DNA from: Clostridiales bacterium
GTDB taxonomy: Bacteria > Bacillota > Clostridia > Oscillospirales > Oscillospiraceae
Assembly (NCBI GenBank): GCA_012838665.1
Contig: DUOX01000023.1
Span: forward strand, 1-64,000
Reading direction: 5' to 3'
DNA length: 64,000 nucleotides
Every line of letters begins with the position of its first letter. Positions within the stretch are counted from its first letter, which is position 1. Shown piece after piece: positions 44,287 to 54,104 of the stretch. The position numbers were made by a program, and so were the translations under genes. The notes under the pieces are model-generated. The model saw only the letters and a program-made list of their open reading frames with translations, made no database searches and had not been told where the DNA came from.

Positions 44287-45510
44287 TTATTTAACTACCA
44301 TGCTTATTGTGGTTATAAATACGCCTGTGGCTATTGCTGAAGTAATAACGCCGGAGATGTTGGCCCCCATGGCTACGGGAAGAATCATTGCGAAGGGGTT
44401 TTCCTCCTGCGCGGCATGCTGGGCGAGTTTAGCTGTCGTAGGTACACAGGAGACGCCGGCAATACCAACCGTGGGGTTGAAGTCCTCGCCCTTTCTCTTG
44501 TGTATCAGATACATGACCCAGCCGCCCGCAAGTCCGCCTACTGCGGAGATTGCCAGGGCCAGAATGCCAAGGATGAGTATTCTGATAACCTGGGGATCAA
44601 GTATGGTCTGCGCTTCGCACAATGCGCCGAGAATTAAGCCCAGCAGCAGCGTAGCCAGATAACTCAGGGATTTTTCCAAAAGCTCGGTGTAGTGGCCCAT
44701 ATTCGCCTCTTTGACTGCCATGCCCAGGAAGAATGATACGAATAGAGGCGCGGCAACGGGCAGCAGCAGGCATAGGAACGCGCAGGCAATGATTATAAAT
44801 GTAAACTTAGTCTTCTGGGATACCTCGGGCACCTCCACATACATGTCAATACCGCGGTATTTTTTTGGAACAAGAGCCTTTATGATAAAGGGGTATCCGC
44901 CATATGTAAGACTCAGGTACAGATAAGCGATAATTGAAATCGGCACGAACAGCTCGGGGGCCATCATCAGGGAGCCAACCAGCACCATGGGGCCGTCGGC
45001 GCCGCCGATTGTAGCTATAGCAGCTGCGATGGGGGCATCAAGGCCGAAGAGCTTAACGCCAAGGATAAGGGTTACAAAGGTTCCAAGCTCCGCGAAAAGG
45101 GCCACCGCAATTGATGACCAGGGCTTGGCCAAAAGGAAGCTGATTTCACTACGGGCACCGATACCCATGAACACAAGACAGGCTATCAGACCGTTTGAGA
45201 AAGTCAGGTTATAAATCGGTTGGAGGAAATTAACCTGCATTACATCCACGATTGCGGAGGGGTCCGAAACCAGAGGATCTATAATTATGTTGCCAATGGC
45301 GCCGCCGGCTAGGAACATTGTGCCAGCGTTTACAGCAATCATGCCCAATCCCATGGGGATCATGATAAGCGGCTCAAGAGTGCCCTTGAATCCCAGGTAG
45401 GCAAGCACGAACCCGAAAACTATTAACAGAATCCGGACTATGGAAGTTACCGGGTCCATTACAAAAAGTGTTCCTATGCCCGGAAACAGGTAAGAAAGAA
45501 ATTCGAGCAT
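44287..45510 (-). CDS. mmdB: Na+-translocating decarboxylase beta subunit
   Basis: A 407-residue membrane protein with about nine to eleven hydrophobic segments of the OadB/MmdB/GcdB family. Diagnostic parts are GLIACLVFMGIGARSEISFLL, TIGGADGPMVLVGSLM and the C-terminal GIAGVSCVPTTAKLAQ. It couples decarboxylation of carboxybiotin to outward Na+ pumping, thus conserving the energy of methylmalonyl-CoA decarboxylation. It follows the 42-residue delta subunit immediately (AAAAGGAGGAATAAGC ribosome site). Confidence 0.92.
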   Translation of the reverse strand: MLEFLSYLFPGIGTLFVMDPVTSIVRILLIVFGFVLAYLGFKGTLEPLIMIPMGLGMIAVNAGTMFLAGGAIGNIIIDPLVSDPSAIVDVMQVNFLQPIYNLTFSNGLIACLVFMGIGARSEISFLLAKPWSSIAVALFAELGTFVTLILGVKLFGLDAPIAAAIATIGGADGPMVLVGSLMMAPELFVPISIIAYLYLSLTYGGYPFIIKALVPKKYRGIDMYVEVPEVSQKTKFTFIIIACAFLCLLLPVAAPLFVSFFLGMAVKEANMGHYTELLEKSLSYLATLLLGLILGALCEAQTILDPQVIRILILGILALAISAVGGLAGGWVMYLIHKRKGEDFNPTVGIAGVSCVPTTAKLAQHAAQEENPFAMILPVAMGANISGVITSAIATGVFITTISMVVK

Positions 45511-45512
45511 GC

Positions 45513-45641
45513 TTATTCCTCCTTTTCCAGGTCGGCGGGCTTGCTAGTAATCTTGCCCACAAGAACGATAATGCCAACAACGGCAAAGGATATTACAGCC
45601 GTCAGGGCATATGTCAGAATTGTATACGTATATATATTCAT
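45513..45641 (-). CDS. mmdD: Small delta subunit of the Na+-pumping decarboxylase
   Basis: A 42-residue protein with one N-terminal membrane helix (about residues 7-30, LTYALTAVISFAVVGIIVLV) and a short charged tail ending DLEKEE. This is the topology of OadG/MmdD, which holds the complex together, but at the very short end of the family. The start follows GGGAGGAAATA and the stop lies two bases before the beta-subunit start. Position between alpha and beta genes supports the call. Confidence 0.8.
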   Translation of the reverse strand: MNIYTYTILTYALTAVISFAVVGIIVLVGKITSKPADLEKEE

Positions 45642-45697
45642 TATTTCCTCCCACAAATGATTTGAGTACTTTTCAGCGCGGGATTTACGCCTGAGAA

Positions 45698-47239
45698 TCA
45701 GAGGGGCATATTTCCTCTTACCCGCCCTTGGCGCTCCTTGGTTTCCAGTACCTCCAAGGCGCTGATGATTTGCTTGCGGGTTTCAGAGGGTTTAATTACC
45801 ATATCTACATATCCACGGCTGGCCGCAATGTAGGGATTGGCAAAGCGGGAACCGTACAGCTCTATCATCTCTTCGCGTTTTGCCTGCTTGTCTTCGGCAG
45901 CTTCGATCTCCTTACGGAAGATGATGCTGGTAGCTCCCTCGGCACCCATTACGGCGATGGCCGCGGTGGGCCATGCCAGAACGCAGTCGGCGCCCAGGTC
46001 CTTTGAGCACATTGCAAGATAGCTTCCGCCATAGGCCTTGCGCAGGATTACAGTAATTTTGGGAACTTCGGCCACGGAATAGGTGTACAGCATTTTTGCG
46101 CCGTGGCGGATGATGCCCGCGTGTTCCTGATCGACTCCGGGTAAAAATCCAGGTACGTCAACCAGGTTTAACAGGGGAACATTAAAGGAATCGCACATCT
46201 GGATAAATCTTGCGGCCTTGTCGGAGGCGTTTATATCCAGGCAGCCGCCCAGCGAATAGGGCTGGTTTGCTATAATTCCCACGCTGCGCCCTGCGACTCT
46301 GGCAAAACCGGTAATGATATTGTCGGCAAACAAAGGCTGCAGCTCAAAGAAGCTCCCCTCGTCAACAATTTGCTCAATAACATCCTTCATGTCGTAGGGG
46401 AAACGGTCGTTATCGGGGATTATTTCATCCAAGGCCTCGCGCAGCTCGTCACCGGGAGCATAGTCCCTGACGGGAGGCAGCTCATCGGCTGAGGATGGGA
46501 GATAGGAAAGGATTTTCCGAGCAAACTCCAAAGCCTCATCTTCGCTTTCCGCCACCAGATGCGCAACTCCGCTTGTGGATGCGTGGGTGTAAGCACCGCC
46601 GAGCTCCTCTGCGCTTATTACTTCACCTGTGGTGGACTCCACAACGGCGGGGCCGGTAATGAACATCTGGCTTATTCTGTCCACCATGATTACGAAGTCA
46701 GTAAGTGCGGGGGAATAGGATGCGCCGCCGGCACAGGGACCCATTATAACGGAGATTTGCGGGATTATCCCCGAGCACAGGGAGTTTCTGTAGAAAATCT
46801 GGCCGTAGCCGGACAGGGAATCAACGCCTTCCTGAATACGGGCTCCGCCGGAGTCGTTAAGTCCGATAACGGGGGCGCCGACGCTTTTTGCCATGTCCAT
46901 TATCTTGCAGATTTTTTTAGCGTTCATTTCGCTCATAGTGCCGCCTTGGGAGGTGAAATCCTGAGCAAAAACAAATACCGTTCTGCCATCAATTTTTCCG
47001 TAGCCGCAGACCGCGCCGTCAGCGACTATTTCTTTTTCGGCCATGCCGAATTCCGCACAGCGGTGGGTAACGAAGCGGTCGGTCTCCACAAAGCTGTCTT
47101 CGTCCAGCAGCCTGGCAATGCGCCGGCGGGCTGTGAGTTTACCGAGAGCATGCTGCTTTTTAACGGCTTTTTCGCCGCCGTGAGCCAATATCTTCTCAGT
47201 CTTTACCGATAAATCCTTAATTTTATCTGAGGTTGTCAT
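45698..47239 (-). CDS. mmdA: Methylmalonyl-CoA decarboxylase alpha (carboxyltransferase)
   Basis: A 513-residue acyl-CoA carboxyltransferase. It shows GKLTARRRIARLLDEDSF, the oxyanion segment SGGARIQEG, MGPCAGGASYSPALTDF and the C-terminal half with VPGFLPGVDQEHAGIIRHGA. In an operon with beta, delta and biotin subunits and with mutase genes it is the alpha subunit that moves CO2 from methylmalonyl-CoA to biotin, giving propionyl-CoA. ATG 47239 is chosen, with GAGAGGAAGTGAGCCTA upstream; the frame continues to a TTG at 47260 inside the previous gene. Confidence 0.92.
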   Translation of the reverse strand: MTTSDKIKDLSVKTEKILAHGGEKAVKKQHALGKLTARRRIARLLDEDSFVETDRFVTHRCAEFGMAEKEIVADGAVCGYGKIDGRTVFVFAQDFTSQGGTMSEMNAKKICKIMDMAKSVGAPVIGLNDSGGARIQEGVDSLSGYGQIFYRNSLCSGIIPQISVIMGPCAGGASYSPALTDFVIMVDRISQMFITGPAVVESTTGEVISAEELGGAYTHASTSGVAHLVAESEDEALEFARKILSYLPSSADELPPVRDYAPGDELREALDEIIPDNDRFPYDMKDVIEQIVDEGSFFELQPLFADNIITGFARVAGRSVGIIANQPYSLGGCLDINASDKAARFIQMCDSFNVPLLNLVDVPGFLPGVDQEHAGIIRHGAKMLYTYSVAEVPKITVILRKAYGGSYLAMCSKDLGADCVLAWPTAAIAVMGAEGATSIIFRKEIEAAEDKQAKREEMIELYGSRFANPYIAASRGYVDMVIKPSETRKQIISALEVLETKERQGRVRGNMPL

Positions 47240-47244
47240 TAGGC

Positions 47245-48477
47245 TCACTTCCTCTCGCAAAGTTCCAGAAGCACGCCGTTCGTTGCCTTGGGATGAATAA
47301 AGATGATTCTTGCGCCGCCTGCGCCGTAACGGGGTGTTTCGTCAATGAGACGAATGCCTTTTTCCTTCAGCTCCGCAAGAGCCGCGTCAATATCATCGAC
47401 GCGTATCGCTATATGCTGCACGCCCTCGCCGTATTTCTCAATAAAGCGGGCAACGGGGCCGTCCGGGGAGGTGCTTTCCAGGAGCTCGAACTCGCAGTCT
47501 CCGCAGGGCATAAACATGACCTTGACCTTCTGTTCCTCCACCTCTTCAATTCCGGTGGGCTTTATTCCCAGAACCGCTTCATAAAACTTTGCGGCATCTT
47601 CAAGATTCTTCACGGCAACGCCAATATGATCAAAATGCAGACACTTCATTTTACTCTCTCCTTTATTCACTTGTAGTCCTAAACGGCTTCCGCCGGATAA
47701 CCTAAGGGCCCGGCGCAGAAGTATTTCTCCTGAATCGTTTAGTTTTTCAAAAACATTATCTATCGAATCGAGAAGCTTGTCTAAACCCATTCCGGTTTCG
47801 GCGCTTACCATAATTATTGGTATTTGCTCATATTTTTCACCGGCTGAAAGGCTAATCCCTGCTCGGAGTTCCACGGCCACCCTGTCGGCGCCCGGGAGAT
47901 CGCTTTTATTGACAACGAAAATATCGCCGATTTCGAGAAGTCCTGCCTTTATGGCCTGAATATCGTCTCCCAGACCGGGGACCGCCAGCACCATCACAAG
48001 GTCGGCGTGGTTTATGATTTCGACCTCGCCTTGCCCCACGCCCACAGTTTCAATAATTATGACGTCATAACCGCAGGCGTCCAGCACATTAATGGCGCCT
48101 CTTGTGGCGACGGAAAGGCCTCCATAGGCCCCACGGGTACCCATGGAGCGGAAAAACACGCCCTCATCCGGGTCAGAGTTTAAACGTACCCGGTCGCCGA
48201 GGATGGCCCCACCGGTAAAGGGACTTGTGGGGTCAATCGCCACAACGCCGACAGTTTCCCTGCGCTGGCGGAATAAGGAAATCAAGGCGTTTGTAAGTGT
48301 ACTCTTGCCCGCTCCCGGTGGGCCTGTTATGCCGATTACCTTTGCCTTGCCCAGCTTTCCGGCAAGTTTTCTAATAACCTCGGACGAGGACCCCTGCTCC
48401 ACGCGGCTGATGAGTTTTGATATTGCTCTTTTGTTTCCTTCCAGCGCGGAAGCGATAAGCAGGTCCAGCTCTTCCAT
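47245..48477 (-). CDS. MeaB G-protein fused in frame to methylmalonyl-CoA epimerase
   Basis: A 410-residue open frame. Residues 1-276 are MeaB/ArgK, the GTPase that protects and loads methylmalonyl-CoA mutase: P-loop [43 protein letters not shown]. Residues 277-410 are a complete methylmalonyl-CoA epimerase ([34 protein letters not shown] end) that interconverts (R)- and (S)-methylmalonyl-CoA. The epimerase keeps its own ATG (47649) with AAAGGAGAGAGTAAA upstream, and these bases are translated as linker. MeaB lacks its usual C-terminal arm of some 40 residues. A recent stop-codon loss or frameshift is likely; the epimerase may also be made separately. Confidence 0.88.
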   Translation of the reverse strand: MEELDLLIASALEGNKRAISKLISRVEQGSSSEVIRKLAGKLGKAKVIGITGPPGAGKSTLTNALISLFRQRRETVGVVAIDPTSPFTGGAILGDRVRLNSDPDEGVFFRSMGTRGAYGGLSVATRGAINVLDACGYDVIIIETVGVGQGEVEIINHADLVMVLAVPGLGDDIQAIKAGLLEIGDIFVVNKSDLPGADRVAVELRAGISLSAGEKYEQIPIIMVSAETGMGLDKLLDSIDNVFEKLNDSGEILLRRALRLSGGSRLGLQVNKGESKMKCLHFDHIGVAVKNLEDAAKFYEAVLGIKPTGIEEVEEQKVKVMFMPCGDCEFELLESTSPDGPVARFIEKYGEGVQHIAIRVDDIDAALAELKEKGIRLIDETPRYGAGGARIIFIHPKATNGVLLELCERK

Positions 48478-48478
48478 A

Positions 48479-48871
48479 TCAGCCGAACCTTTCATTCAGG
48501 AACTGGACAATTGCGGAGGTGGGGGTGCCGGGGGTGAATATGGCAGCAACGCCCTTCTCCAAAAGACCGGGGATGTCCTCTTCCGGGATAACGCCGCCGC
48601 CAAAAACCATTATGTCCTCGGCGTTGTTTTCCTTAAGCAGTTCAATAACCCTGGGGAAAAGGTGATTGTGCGCTCCGGAGAGAAGGGACAGACCGATTGC
48701 GTCCACGTCCTCCTCGATGGCGGCGGTGACAATCTGCTCGGGAGATTGACGGAGACCGGTGTAAATAACCTCAAATCCGGCATCGCGCAGGGCGCGGGAC
48801 ACAACTTTAACGCCGCGGTCGTGGCCGTCAAGCCCGGGCTTTGCCATAAGAATTCTAATTTTCTTTTCCAT
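48479..48871 (-). CDS. Methylmalonyl-CoA mutase small (B12-binding) subunit
   Basis: A 130-residue cobalamin-binding domain: [19 protein letters not shown] carries the DxHxxG His that binds cobalt from below, followed by [14 protein letters not shown] and [10 protein letters not shown]. It completes the mutase with the large subunit encoded directly upstream, the split form common in archaea and clostridia. Its stop overlaps the spacing of the MeaB start, so translation is coupled. Confidence 0.93.
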   Translation of the reverse strand: MEKKIRILMAKPGLDGHDRGVKVVSRALRDAGFEVIYTGLRQSPEQIVTAAIEEDVDAIGLSLLSGAHNHLFPRVIELLKENNAEDIMVFGGGVIPEEDIPGLLEKGVAAIFTPGTPTSAIVQFLNERFG

Positions 48872-50521
48872 TTAGATTACCTCCATTGGGCGGTATTCGC
48901 CAAACGCACGGCGCAGCACATCGCACATTTCGCCGATGGTGCAGTACTCTCTTGCGCAGTCGAGTATATAGGGCATGAGGTTTTCGTTTTCAGATCCGGC
49001 AGCTTTTTCAAGAGCGGCAAGGCAAGCCTCAGCGGCCGCGTTGTTGCGGGTTTCCCTCAGTTTCCTGAGTTTTTCGGACTGACGGATTCCAACCTCCGGA
49101 TCAATGCGCATGAGCTGGGGCGGTTTCTCGTTGTCTATCTTGAAGCTGTTCATGCCCACGACTATCTTTTCGCCGGACTCAACCTGCATCTGGTAGTTAT
49201 ATGCGCTGTCGGCAATCTCACGCTGCATATAGCCCTGTTCGATTGCTTTTACGGCGCCGCCCATCTCGTCAATTTTCGCTATATACTCAAGGGCCTGCTT
49301 TTCAAGGCTGTCTGTCAGGCTTTCTATATAGTAGCTTCCCGCCAGGGGGTCTATTGTGTCTGCCACGCCGCTTTCGTAAGCAACTATCTGCTGTGTGCGC
49401 AGCGCAATGCGGACGCTGTCCTCCGTGGGTAGCGCAAGCGCCTCGTCACGGCTGTTCGTGTGCAAAGACTGGGTTCCGCCCAAAACCGCCGCAAGGGTCT
49501 GGATGGTAACACGGATAATGTTGTTGTCAGGCTGCTGGGCTGTAAGGGTGGAGCCGGCAGTCTGAGTATGGAAACGCAGCATCATGGAGCGTTCCTTCTT
49601 TGCGCCGAAACGCTCCTTCATAATGCGGGCCCACAAGCGGCGGGCTGCGCGGAATTTTGCAACTTCTTCAAACAGGTCGTTGTGTGCATTAAAGAAGAAG
49701 GAGAGTCTTCCGGCAAAATCGTCAACGTCCAACCCCGCCTTAATAGCAGCCTCAACATAGGCAATGCCGTTAGCCAGTGTAAAGGCTATTTCCTGTGCGG
49801 CGGTGCTTCCGGCCTCACGGATATGGTAGCCCGATATCGAAATGGTGTTCCAGCCTGGAATTTCTTTGGAGCAGTATTCAAAAATATTGGTAATAAGACG
49901 CATTGAAGGAGCGGGAGGGAATATATATGTTCCCCTTGCGGCGTATTCCTTCAGAATGTCGTTCTGGATGGTGCCGCGAAGCTTGTCCGGGGAAACCCCC
50001 TGCTTCTCCGCCGCCACAATGTAAAAAGCCAGGAGTATGGCGGCAGTGGCATTGATTGTCATTGAAGTGGATACCTTGTCCAGGGGGATACCGTCAAAGA
50101 GTGTCTCAATGTCAGCCAGTGAATCTATTGCGACGCCAACCTTGCCTACTTCTCCTGCGGCCATGGAGTCATCGGAATCATAGCCAATCTGGGTAGGCAG
50201 GTCGAATGCGACGGAAAGTCCTGTCTGACCCTGCTCAAGCAGGTATTTGTAACGCTTGTTGGACTCCTCCGCTGTGGCAAAACCGGCGTACTGGCGCATA
50301 GTCCAGAACCTGCCGCGATACATGGTAGGCTGGATGCCGCGGGTAAAGGGATATTCGCCCGGGTAGCCCAGCTTTTCCTCGTAATCAAAATTCTCCAGTT
50401 CCTCCGGGGTGTACAGGCGCTCTATGGTGGTGCCGGAGGAAGTCTTAAATTCAGGCTTGCGCTCGGCTCTTTTAGCCAGAGCTTTTGCTAGCACAGAGCT
50501 TTCCCATTCTTTCTTACTCAT
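48872..50521 (-). CDS. Methylmalonyl-CoA mutase large subunit
   Basis: A 549-residue catalytic subunit: [21 protein letters not shown] at the substrate site, [15 protein letters not shown], and [20 protein letters not shown]. It interconverts succinyl-CoA and (R)-methylmalonyl-CoA with adenosylcobalamin. ATG 50521 follows GGAGAGAGAAT. Its operon begins with BKACE, dehydrogenase and thiolase genes, suggesting that succinyl-CoA arises from the upstream reactions and leaves as propionyl-CoA. Confidence 0.95.
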   Translation of the reverse strand: MSKKEWESSVLAKALAKRAERKPEFKTSSGTTIERLYTPEELENFDYEEKLGYPGEYPFTRGIQPTMYRGRFWTMRQYAGFATAEESNKRYKYLLEQGQTGLSVAFDLPTQIGYDSDDSMAAGEVGKVGVAIDSLADIETLFDGIPLDKVSTSMTINATAAILLAFYIVAAEKQGVSPDKLRGTIQNDILKEYAARGTYIFPPAPSMRLITNIFEYCSKEIPGWNTISISGYHIREAGSTAAQEIAFTLANGIAYVEAAIKAGLDVDDFAGRLSFFFNAHNDLFEEVAKFRAARRLWARIMKERFGAKKERSMMLRFHTQTAGSTLTAQQPDNNIIRVTIQTLAAVLGGTQSLHTNSRDEALALPTEDSVRIALRTQQIVAYESGVADTIDPLAGSYYIESLTDSLEKQALEYIAKIDEMGGAVKAIEQGYMQREIADSAYNYQMQVESGEKIVVGMNSFKIDNEKPPQLMRIDPEVGIRQSEKLRKLRETRNNAAAEACLAALEKAAGSENENLMPYILDCAREYCTIGEMCDVLRRAFGEYRPMEVI

Positions 50522-50596
50522 ATTCTCTCTCCATTTCAACGCACTTTTGTTAGTGTTGTTATGAAATTATTGTCCTTGCTGCCTTAAATAAGGGGG

Positions 50597-51796
50597 TTAA
50601 ACTGCCTCTACGACAGCTGCCATGCCCATACCGCCGCCTACACACAAAGTTGCAAGGCCGTATCTTGCAGCGCGTTTTTTCATTTCATGTACCAGTGTAA
50701 CGATTATACGTGAGCCGGAGGACCCAATGGGATGACCAAGAGCAATAGCTCCGCCATTTACGTTGATAATGTCCATGCGGTCGGTTAAGCCCAGTTCATG
50801 GATACAGCCCAGGGACTGAGCCGCAAAGGCCTCGTTAAGCTCGATAAGATCAATGTCATCCAGCGAAAGCCCGGTCATCTTCAATACTTTTTGGGTAGCG
50901 GGAATGGGGCCTAGTCCCATATAACGGGGGTCAACGCCTGCCGAACTTATGCCACGGATTACAGCAAGGGGTTTCAAATTAAGGCTGGCGGCCTTTTCCG
51001 CGGACATGAGCAGCAGGGCGGAGGCTCCGTCGTTTCTGCCGGAAGAGTTTCCTGCGGTAACAGTACCGCCTTCCTTGAACACGGGTTTTAGCGCAGCAAG
51101 CTTTTCAGGGCTGGTCTGGCGGGGAAATTCGTCCGTATCAAAAGTTATGGGAGGAAGTTTTTTGCCCTGAGGGACTGTCAGCGGGACAATTTCGTCCTTG
51201 AACTTGCCCTCGGCTATTGCCGCCGCGGCCTTAAGCTGTGAGCTGTAGGCGAAAGCGTCCTGGTCCTCCCGTGATATGTCCATTCTTTCCGCTATATTCT
51301 CGGCGGTCATGCCCATGTTGAAGCGTCCGTAGATATCAATGGGCTGGGAACGGAATTGAGCCTCGGTAAGGGAATCGCGAAGTTCCGTTGTGCCGGTTCC
51401 AACACCCCAGCGGGCGTTGGGGAGATAAAATGGCGCGTTTGACATGCTCTCGGTGCCGCCGGCAATGCCAATCTCAATCTCCCCGGTCCGGATAAGGTTA
51501 AAAATGTCGCGGGTGGCCAGCATGCCAGAAGCGCAGGCGCACATAACCGTGCTGGCCGGAATTTCCTCGGGGAAGCCTGCCATTAAAGCCGCATAGCGGG
51601 CGGTGTTTGAAAAATCCGAGGATTGGCGGCAGTGCCCCATGGAGATTTCTTCAACCAGCTCCTTTTCGATTCCCGTGCGCTCCACAGCCGCTTTCATTAC
51701 CTCGGCTGCAAGAGTGTCGGCGTTTAACGGCTTAAGGCTGCCACCAAACTTGCCTACGGCGGTGCGAACCGCTTCGACTATTACTACATCCTTCAT
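50597..51796 (-). CDS. Thiolase (acetyl-CoA acetyltransferase) 2
   Basis: A 399-residue thiolase with nucleophile Cys in [13 protein letters not shown], His in [17 protein letters not shown] and Cys in [11 protein letters not shown]. It is closer to the classical acetoacetyl-CoA thiolase than copy 1 (GHPIGSSG rather than GHPFAATG). ATG 51796 has AAAGGATGGTGTGAA upstream; a longer frame to 51826 is unlikely. It would cleave acetoacetyl-CoA derived from the acetoacetate that BKACE enzymes release, after activation. Confidence 0.93.
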   Translation of the reverse strand: MKDVVIVEAVRTAVGKFGGSLKPLNADTLAAEVMKAAVERTGIEKELVEEISMGHCRQSSDFSNTARYAALMAGFPEEIPASTVMCACASGMLATRDIFNLIRTGEIEIGIAGGTESMSNAPFYLPNARWGVGTGTTELRDSLTEAQFRSQPIDIYGRFNMGMTAENIAERMDISREDQDAFAYSSQLKAAAAIAEGKFKDEIVPLTVPQGKKLPPITFDTDEFPRQTSPEKLAALKPVFKEGGTVTAGNSSGRNDGASALLLMSAEKAASLNLKPLAVIRGISSAGVDPRYMGLGPIPATQKVLKMTGLSLDDIDLIELNEAFAAQSLGCIHELGLTDRMDIINVNGGAIALGHPIGSSGSRIIVTLVHEMKKRAARYGLATLCVGGGMGMAAVVEAV

Positions 51797-51833
51797 TTCA
51801 CACCATCCTTTAAATACAGGGGGCACTTTTTAA

Positions 51834-52793
51834 CTAGATTTTCTCCTTAATCAAGTGCCTGGTAGTTCTTAATACTTCCATCAGTTTCTTGTCGCGCTCT
51901 TTTGAAAGCTCGGCTGCGCTGCGGCCGCTGTAGTCGTAAAAGCCCTTTCCGGTCTTTACGCCCAGCTCGCCTTTATCCACATGGTCGAACAGAACCTTGG
52001 GGCGCTTGCTGGTTTCCGGCATTACATAGCTGGCGTTTATAATATTGTTGGCGCTGATGTCAAGGCCGGTGAAATCATAACGCTGGACAAGTCCCAGCAC
52101 CATGCCTCTGGGCATCAATGAAGCCTTTACTGCCAGGTCAAGCTGCTCGGGAGTGCAGATGCCGTTGTCAAGGAGATAGAAAATCTCGGTGTTGAGCAGT
52201 ATCTGGATGCGGTTGATTATGTATCCGGGCACAAATTTCTCCAGACGCACGGGGGTCTTTCCGCATTTCTCCAAAAGGTCGATTGCAAGCTGCATTGTTT
52301 CTTCACTGGTCTTTTCGCCCTTTGCCACTTCAACCAGAGGGAGAATATGAGGAGGCGCAAACCAGTGGGCGGTTGTGAAGTTTGGAAGTCTTCTCTCAGG
52401 AACATACAGAAAGGGATTAAGGGAGGAAGCGTTGGACACTATGACCGCGTCCTCGGGAAGAAGCTCGTCCAGTTGTTTAAAAATCTCGGTCTTAATGTCG
52501 GGCTTCTCGGCCACCGTTTCCTGAACAAACTGTGCTCCCTCGACTGTTTCCTCAACACTTCTGTGGAAGGAAATCCGGGATTTGATGTCGTCGGCCTGGG
52601 CCTGCGTCAGCTCGCCTTCCTCAACGAAGGTTCCCAGATTGGTCTCAAGCATGACTTTTGCTTTGTCGAGGGTTTCCTGCCTGCGTGTGTATACGGAAAC
52701 CTCATATCCGCCGGAAGCATAGGACTGGGCAATGCCCGGGCCCATGGTTCCCGCGCCAAGTACCGCAATCTTTTTTATATCTTTCAGTTCCAT
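51834..52793 (-). CDS. 3-hydroxyacyl-CoA / 3-hydroxyacid dehydrogenase 2
   Basis: A 319-residue dehydrogenase with NAD motif AVLGAGTMGPGIAQSYAS and catalytic block TTAHWFAPPHILPLVEV, where 3-hydroxybutyryl-CoA dehydrogenases have HFFNPxPxMxLVE. The replacement of FN by FA and the length (319 against about 282) point to the free-acid branch, as with the copy at 41843. It sits 12 bases from BKACE 2, repeating the dehydrogenase-BKACE pairing. Its substrate may be a 3-hydroxy-dicarboxylate, given the mutase genes downstream; this is inference. Confidence 0.82.
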   Translation of the reverse strand: MELKDIKKIAVLGAGTMGPGIAQSYASGGYEVSVYTRRQETLDKAKVMLETNLGTFVEEGELTQAQADDIKSRISFHRSVEETVEGAQFVQETVAEKPDIKTEIFKQLDELLPEDAVIVSNASSLNPFLYVPERRLPNFTTAHWFAPPHILPLVEVAKGEKTSEETMQLAIDLLEKCGKTPVRLEKFVPGYIINRIQILLNTEIFYLLDNGICTPEQLDLAVKASLMPRGMVLGLVQRYDFTGLDISANNIINASYVMPETSKRPKVLFDHVDKGELGVKTGKGFYDYSGRSAAELSKERDKKLMEVLRTTRHLIKEKI

Positions 52794-52805
52794 TTTTACA
52801 ACCTC

Positions 52806-53648
52806 TTATACGTGTTTTACAAGGCCCAAAATCTCGCGAGCCTCGGCTGCTGTGGCAATCTCGCGTCCTGCCAGCTCGGAAATCTTTACCGTGCGCTCAA
52901 CAAGGGATGCGTTAGTTGCCAATACGCCTTTATCCATGTAAATGTTGTCTTCAAGACCTATGCGCAGACCGTCGCAGCCGGCGGAAAGGGCAGCCAGCAA
53001 AACGGGCAGGTGTGAGCGTCCGATACCGGTTGCGGACCAGGTTGAACCGGGCTGCATTTTGGGGAGAAGGAAGTTCAGGCTGTCGATATTGCCGTCCATA
53101 CCGCCGGAAACGCCGAGAACGAACTGATAGTGCAGAGGAGCCTTGAGGAAGCCCTTCTTCAGGTAGTAGTCTACGTTGCCCATCATGCCGCCGTCGAAAA
53201 TCTCAAGCTCGGGCTTGATTTGAAGTTCCTGTGCCACAAGTCCCAGTCTCTCCAGGAATTGAGGGGTGTTGAGAAATACGTAGCTGTTTGCCCAGTTCAT
53301 TGTACCGGGGTCGTAGGAGCACATTTCGGGCTTCAGAATAGGCAGGTGTGCCAAGCGCATATCTTCGGGGAACTTTGCGCCGGAGGTGGTCAGGTTAAGA
53401 ACTATGTCCACGTTGGCCTTGGCGCACTCTTCGCGCACCAGCTCGATAACCTGCACAAAGCGTTCGGTTTCCATGGTGTTCTTGCCTTCCTCGTCACGGA
53501 CGTGGAAGTGTACTATTGCCGCACCTGCTTTGGCGCAGGCCACTGCGTCTTTTGCGATTTCTTCAGGAGTGATAGGAACGTACGGAGTTTGTTTCTTAGT
53601 GGTTCCGGCACCGCATAGTGCTGCTGTGATGATTATTTTCTTTCCCAT
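52806..53648 (-). CDS. BKACE-family beta-keto acid cleavage enzyme 2
   Basis: A 280-residue BKACE with zinc motif IVHFHVRDEEGKN, NLTTSGAKFPEDMRLAH in the substrate region and GLRIGLEDNIYMDKG near the end. First gene of the long minus-strand operon that ends with the Na+-pumping decarboxylase. BKACE members are known to use several beta-keto acids; cleavage of 3-oxoadipate would give succinyl-CoA plus acetoacetate and feed the mutase encoded in the same operon. Residues differ from copy 1 in the loop after the zinc motif, consistent with another substrate. Confidence 0.87.
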   Translation of the reverse strand: MGKKIIITAALCGAGTTKKQTPYVPITPEEIAKDAVACAKAGAAIVHFHVRDEEGKNTMETERFVQVIELVREECAKANVDIVLNLTTSGAKFPEDMRLAHLPILKPEMCSYDPGTMNWANSYVFLNTPQFLERLGLVAQELQIKPELEIFDGGMMGNVDYYLKKGFLKAPLHYQFVLGVSGGMDGNIDSLNFLLPKMQPGSTWSATGIGRSHLPVLLAALSAGCDGLRIGLEDNIYMDKGVLATNASLVERTVKISELAGREIATAAEAREILGLVKHV

Positions 53649-54104
53649 ATTGACAACATCCTTTACAATTAATTTTTTTATTTAAAAAGGTACTCTTGCA
53701 GTTTCTATTATACATAAGACATTATTAAATAGGAAATGCCGATATCATATGTCTGTAATACACTTTCATATAATAAAATTAATAAAAAAATAGCCCAATA
53801 ATCTCTTTATATTATAAAAAAAGCTAATTATATTATAAATAAAAACTAAAGGGTATCACACAAAATCCAAAGCCAGACTACTTGAGACAAAAACGGCCTT
53901 GTGATAACCTTAACAGGAGTAAGTATGCTTAATGGGAATAAGTATGTTTTCGATTAGGCGAAATAGATAATTAATGCGTTTTTAGTCACAATGGGGTTGA
54001 AAAGGATGAATCAATTCCACTATAATATATAGCAAATATTATGTCTATCCTTTATTGGTAATGGGTGGCTAAGAACAAAAAATGACGAGTAAGGAGTGTT
54101 TTAT
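53649..54104. promoter_or_regulatory. Divergent promoter region between BKACE 2 and phosphate butyryltransferase
   Basis: 456 AT-rich bases without a gene. Minus strand: extended -10 TGTATAAT (TATAAT at 53707-53712), -35 weak. Plus strand: TTGAAA (53997-54002) and TATAAT (54021-54026) 18 bases apart, a good promoter. The direct repeat TAAGTATG occurs at 53920 and 53939, a possible activator site. GGGTATCACA and TGTGATAACC at about 53850-53910 are nearly inverted. Confidence 0.6.

Noticed and set aside
48143-49432. 429-residue open frame on the plus strand
   Set aside because: It lies antisense to the MeaB, mutase small-subunit and mutase large-subunit genes, has no family motif and no ribosome site, and its openness follows from the codon use of the real genes.
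50597-53648. Plain butyrate-synthesis cluster (thiolase and 3-hydroxybutyryl-CoA dehydrogenase)
   Set aside because: No crotonase, butyryl-CoA dehydrogenase or Etf genes are adjacent, the dehydrogenase is longer with a changed catalytic block, and a BKACE gene leads the operon.
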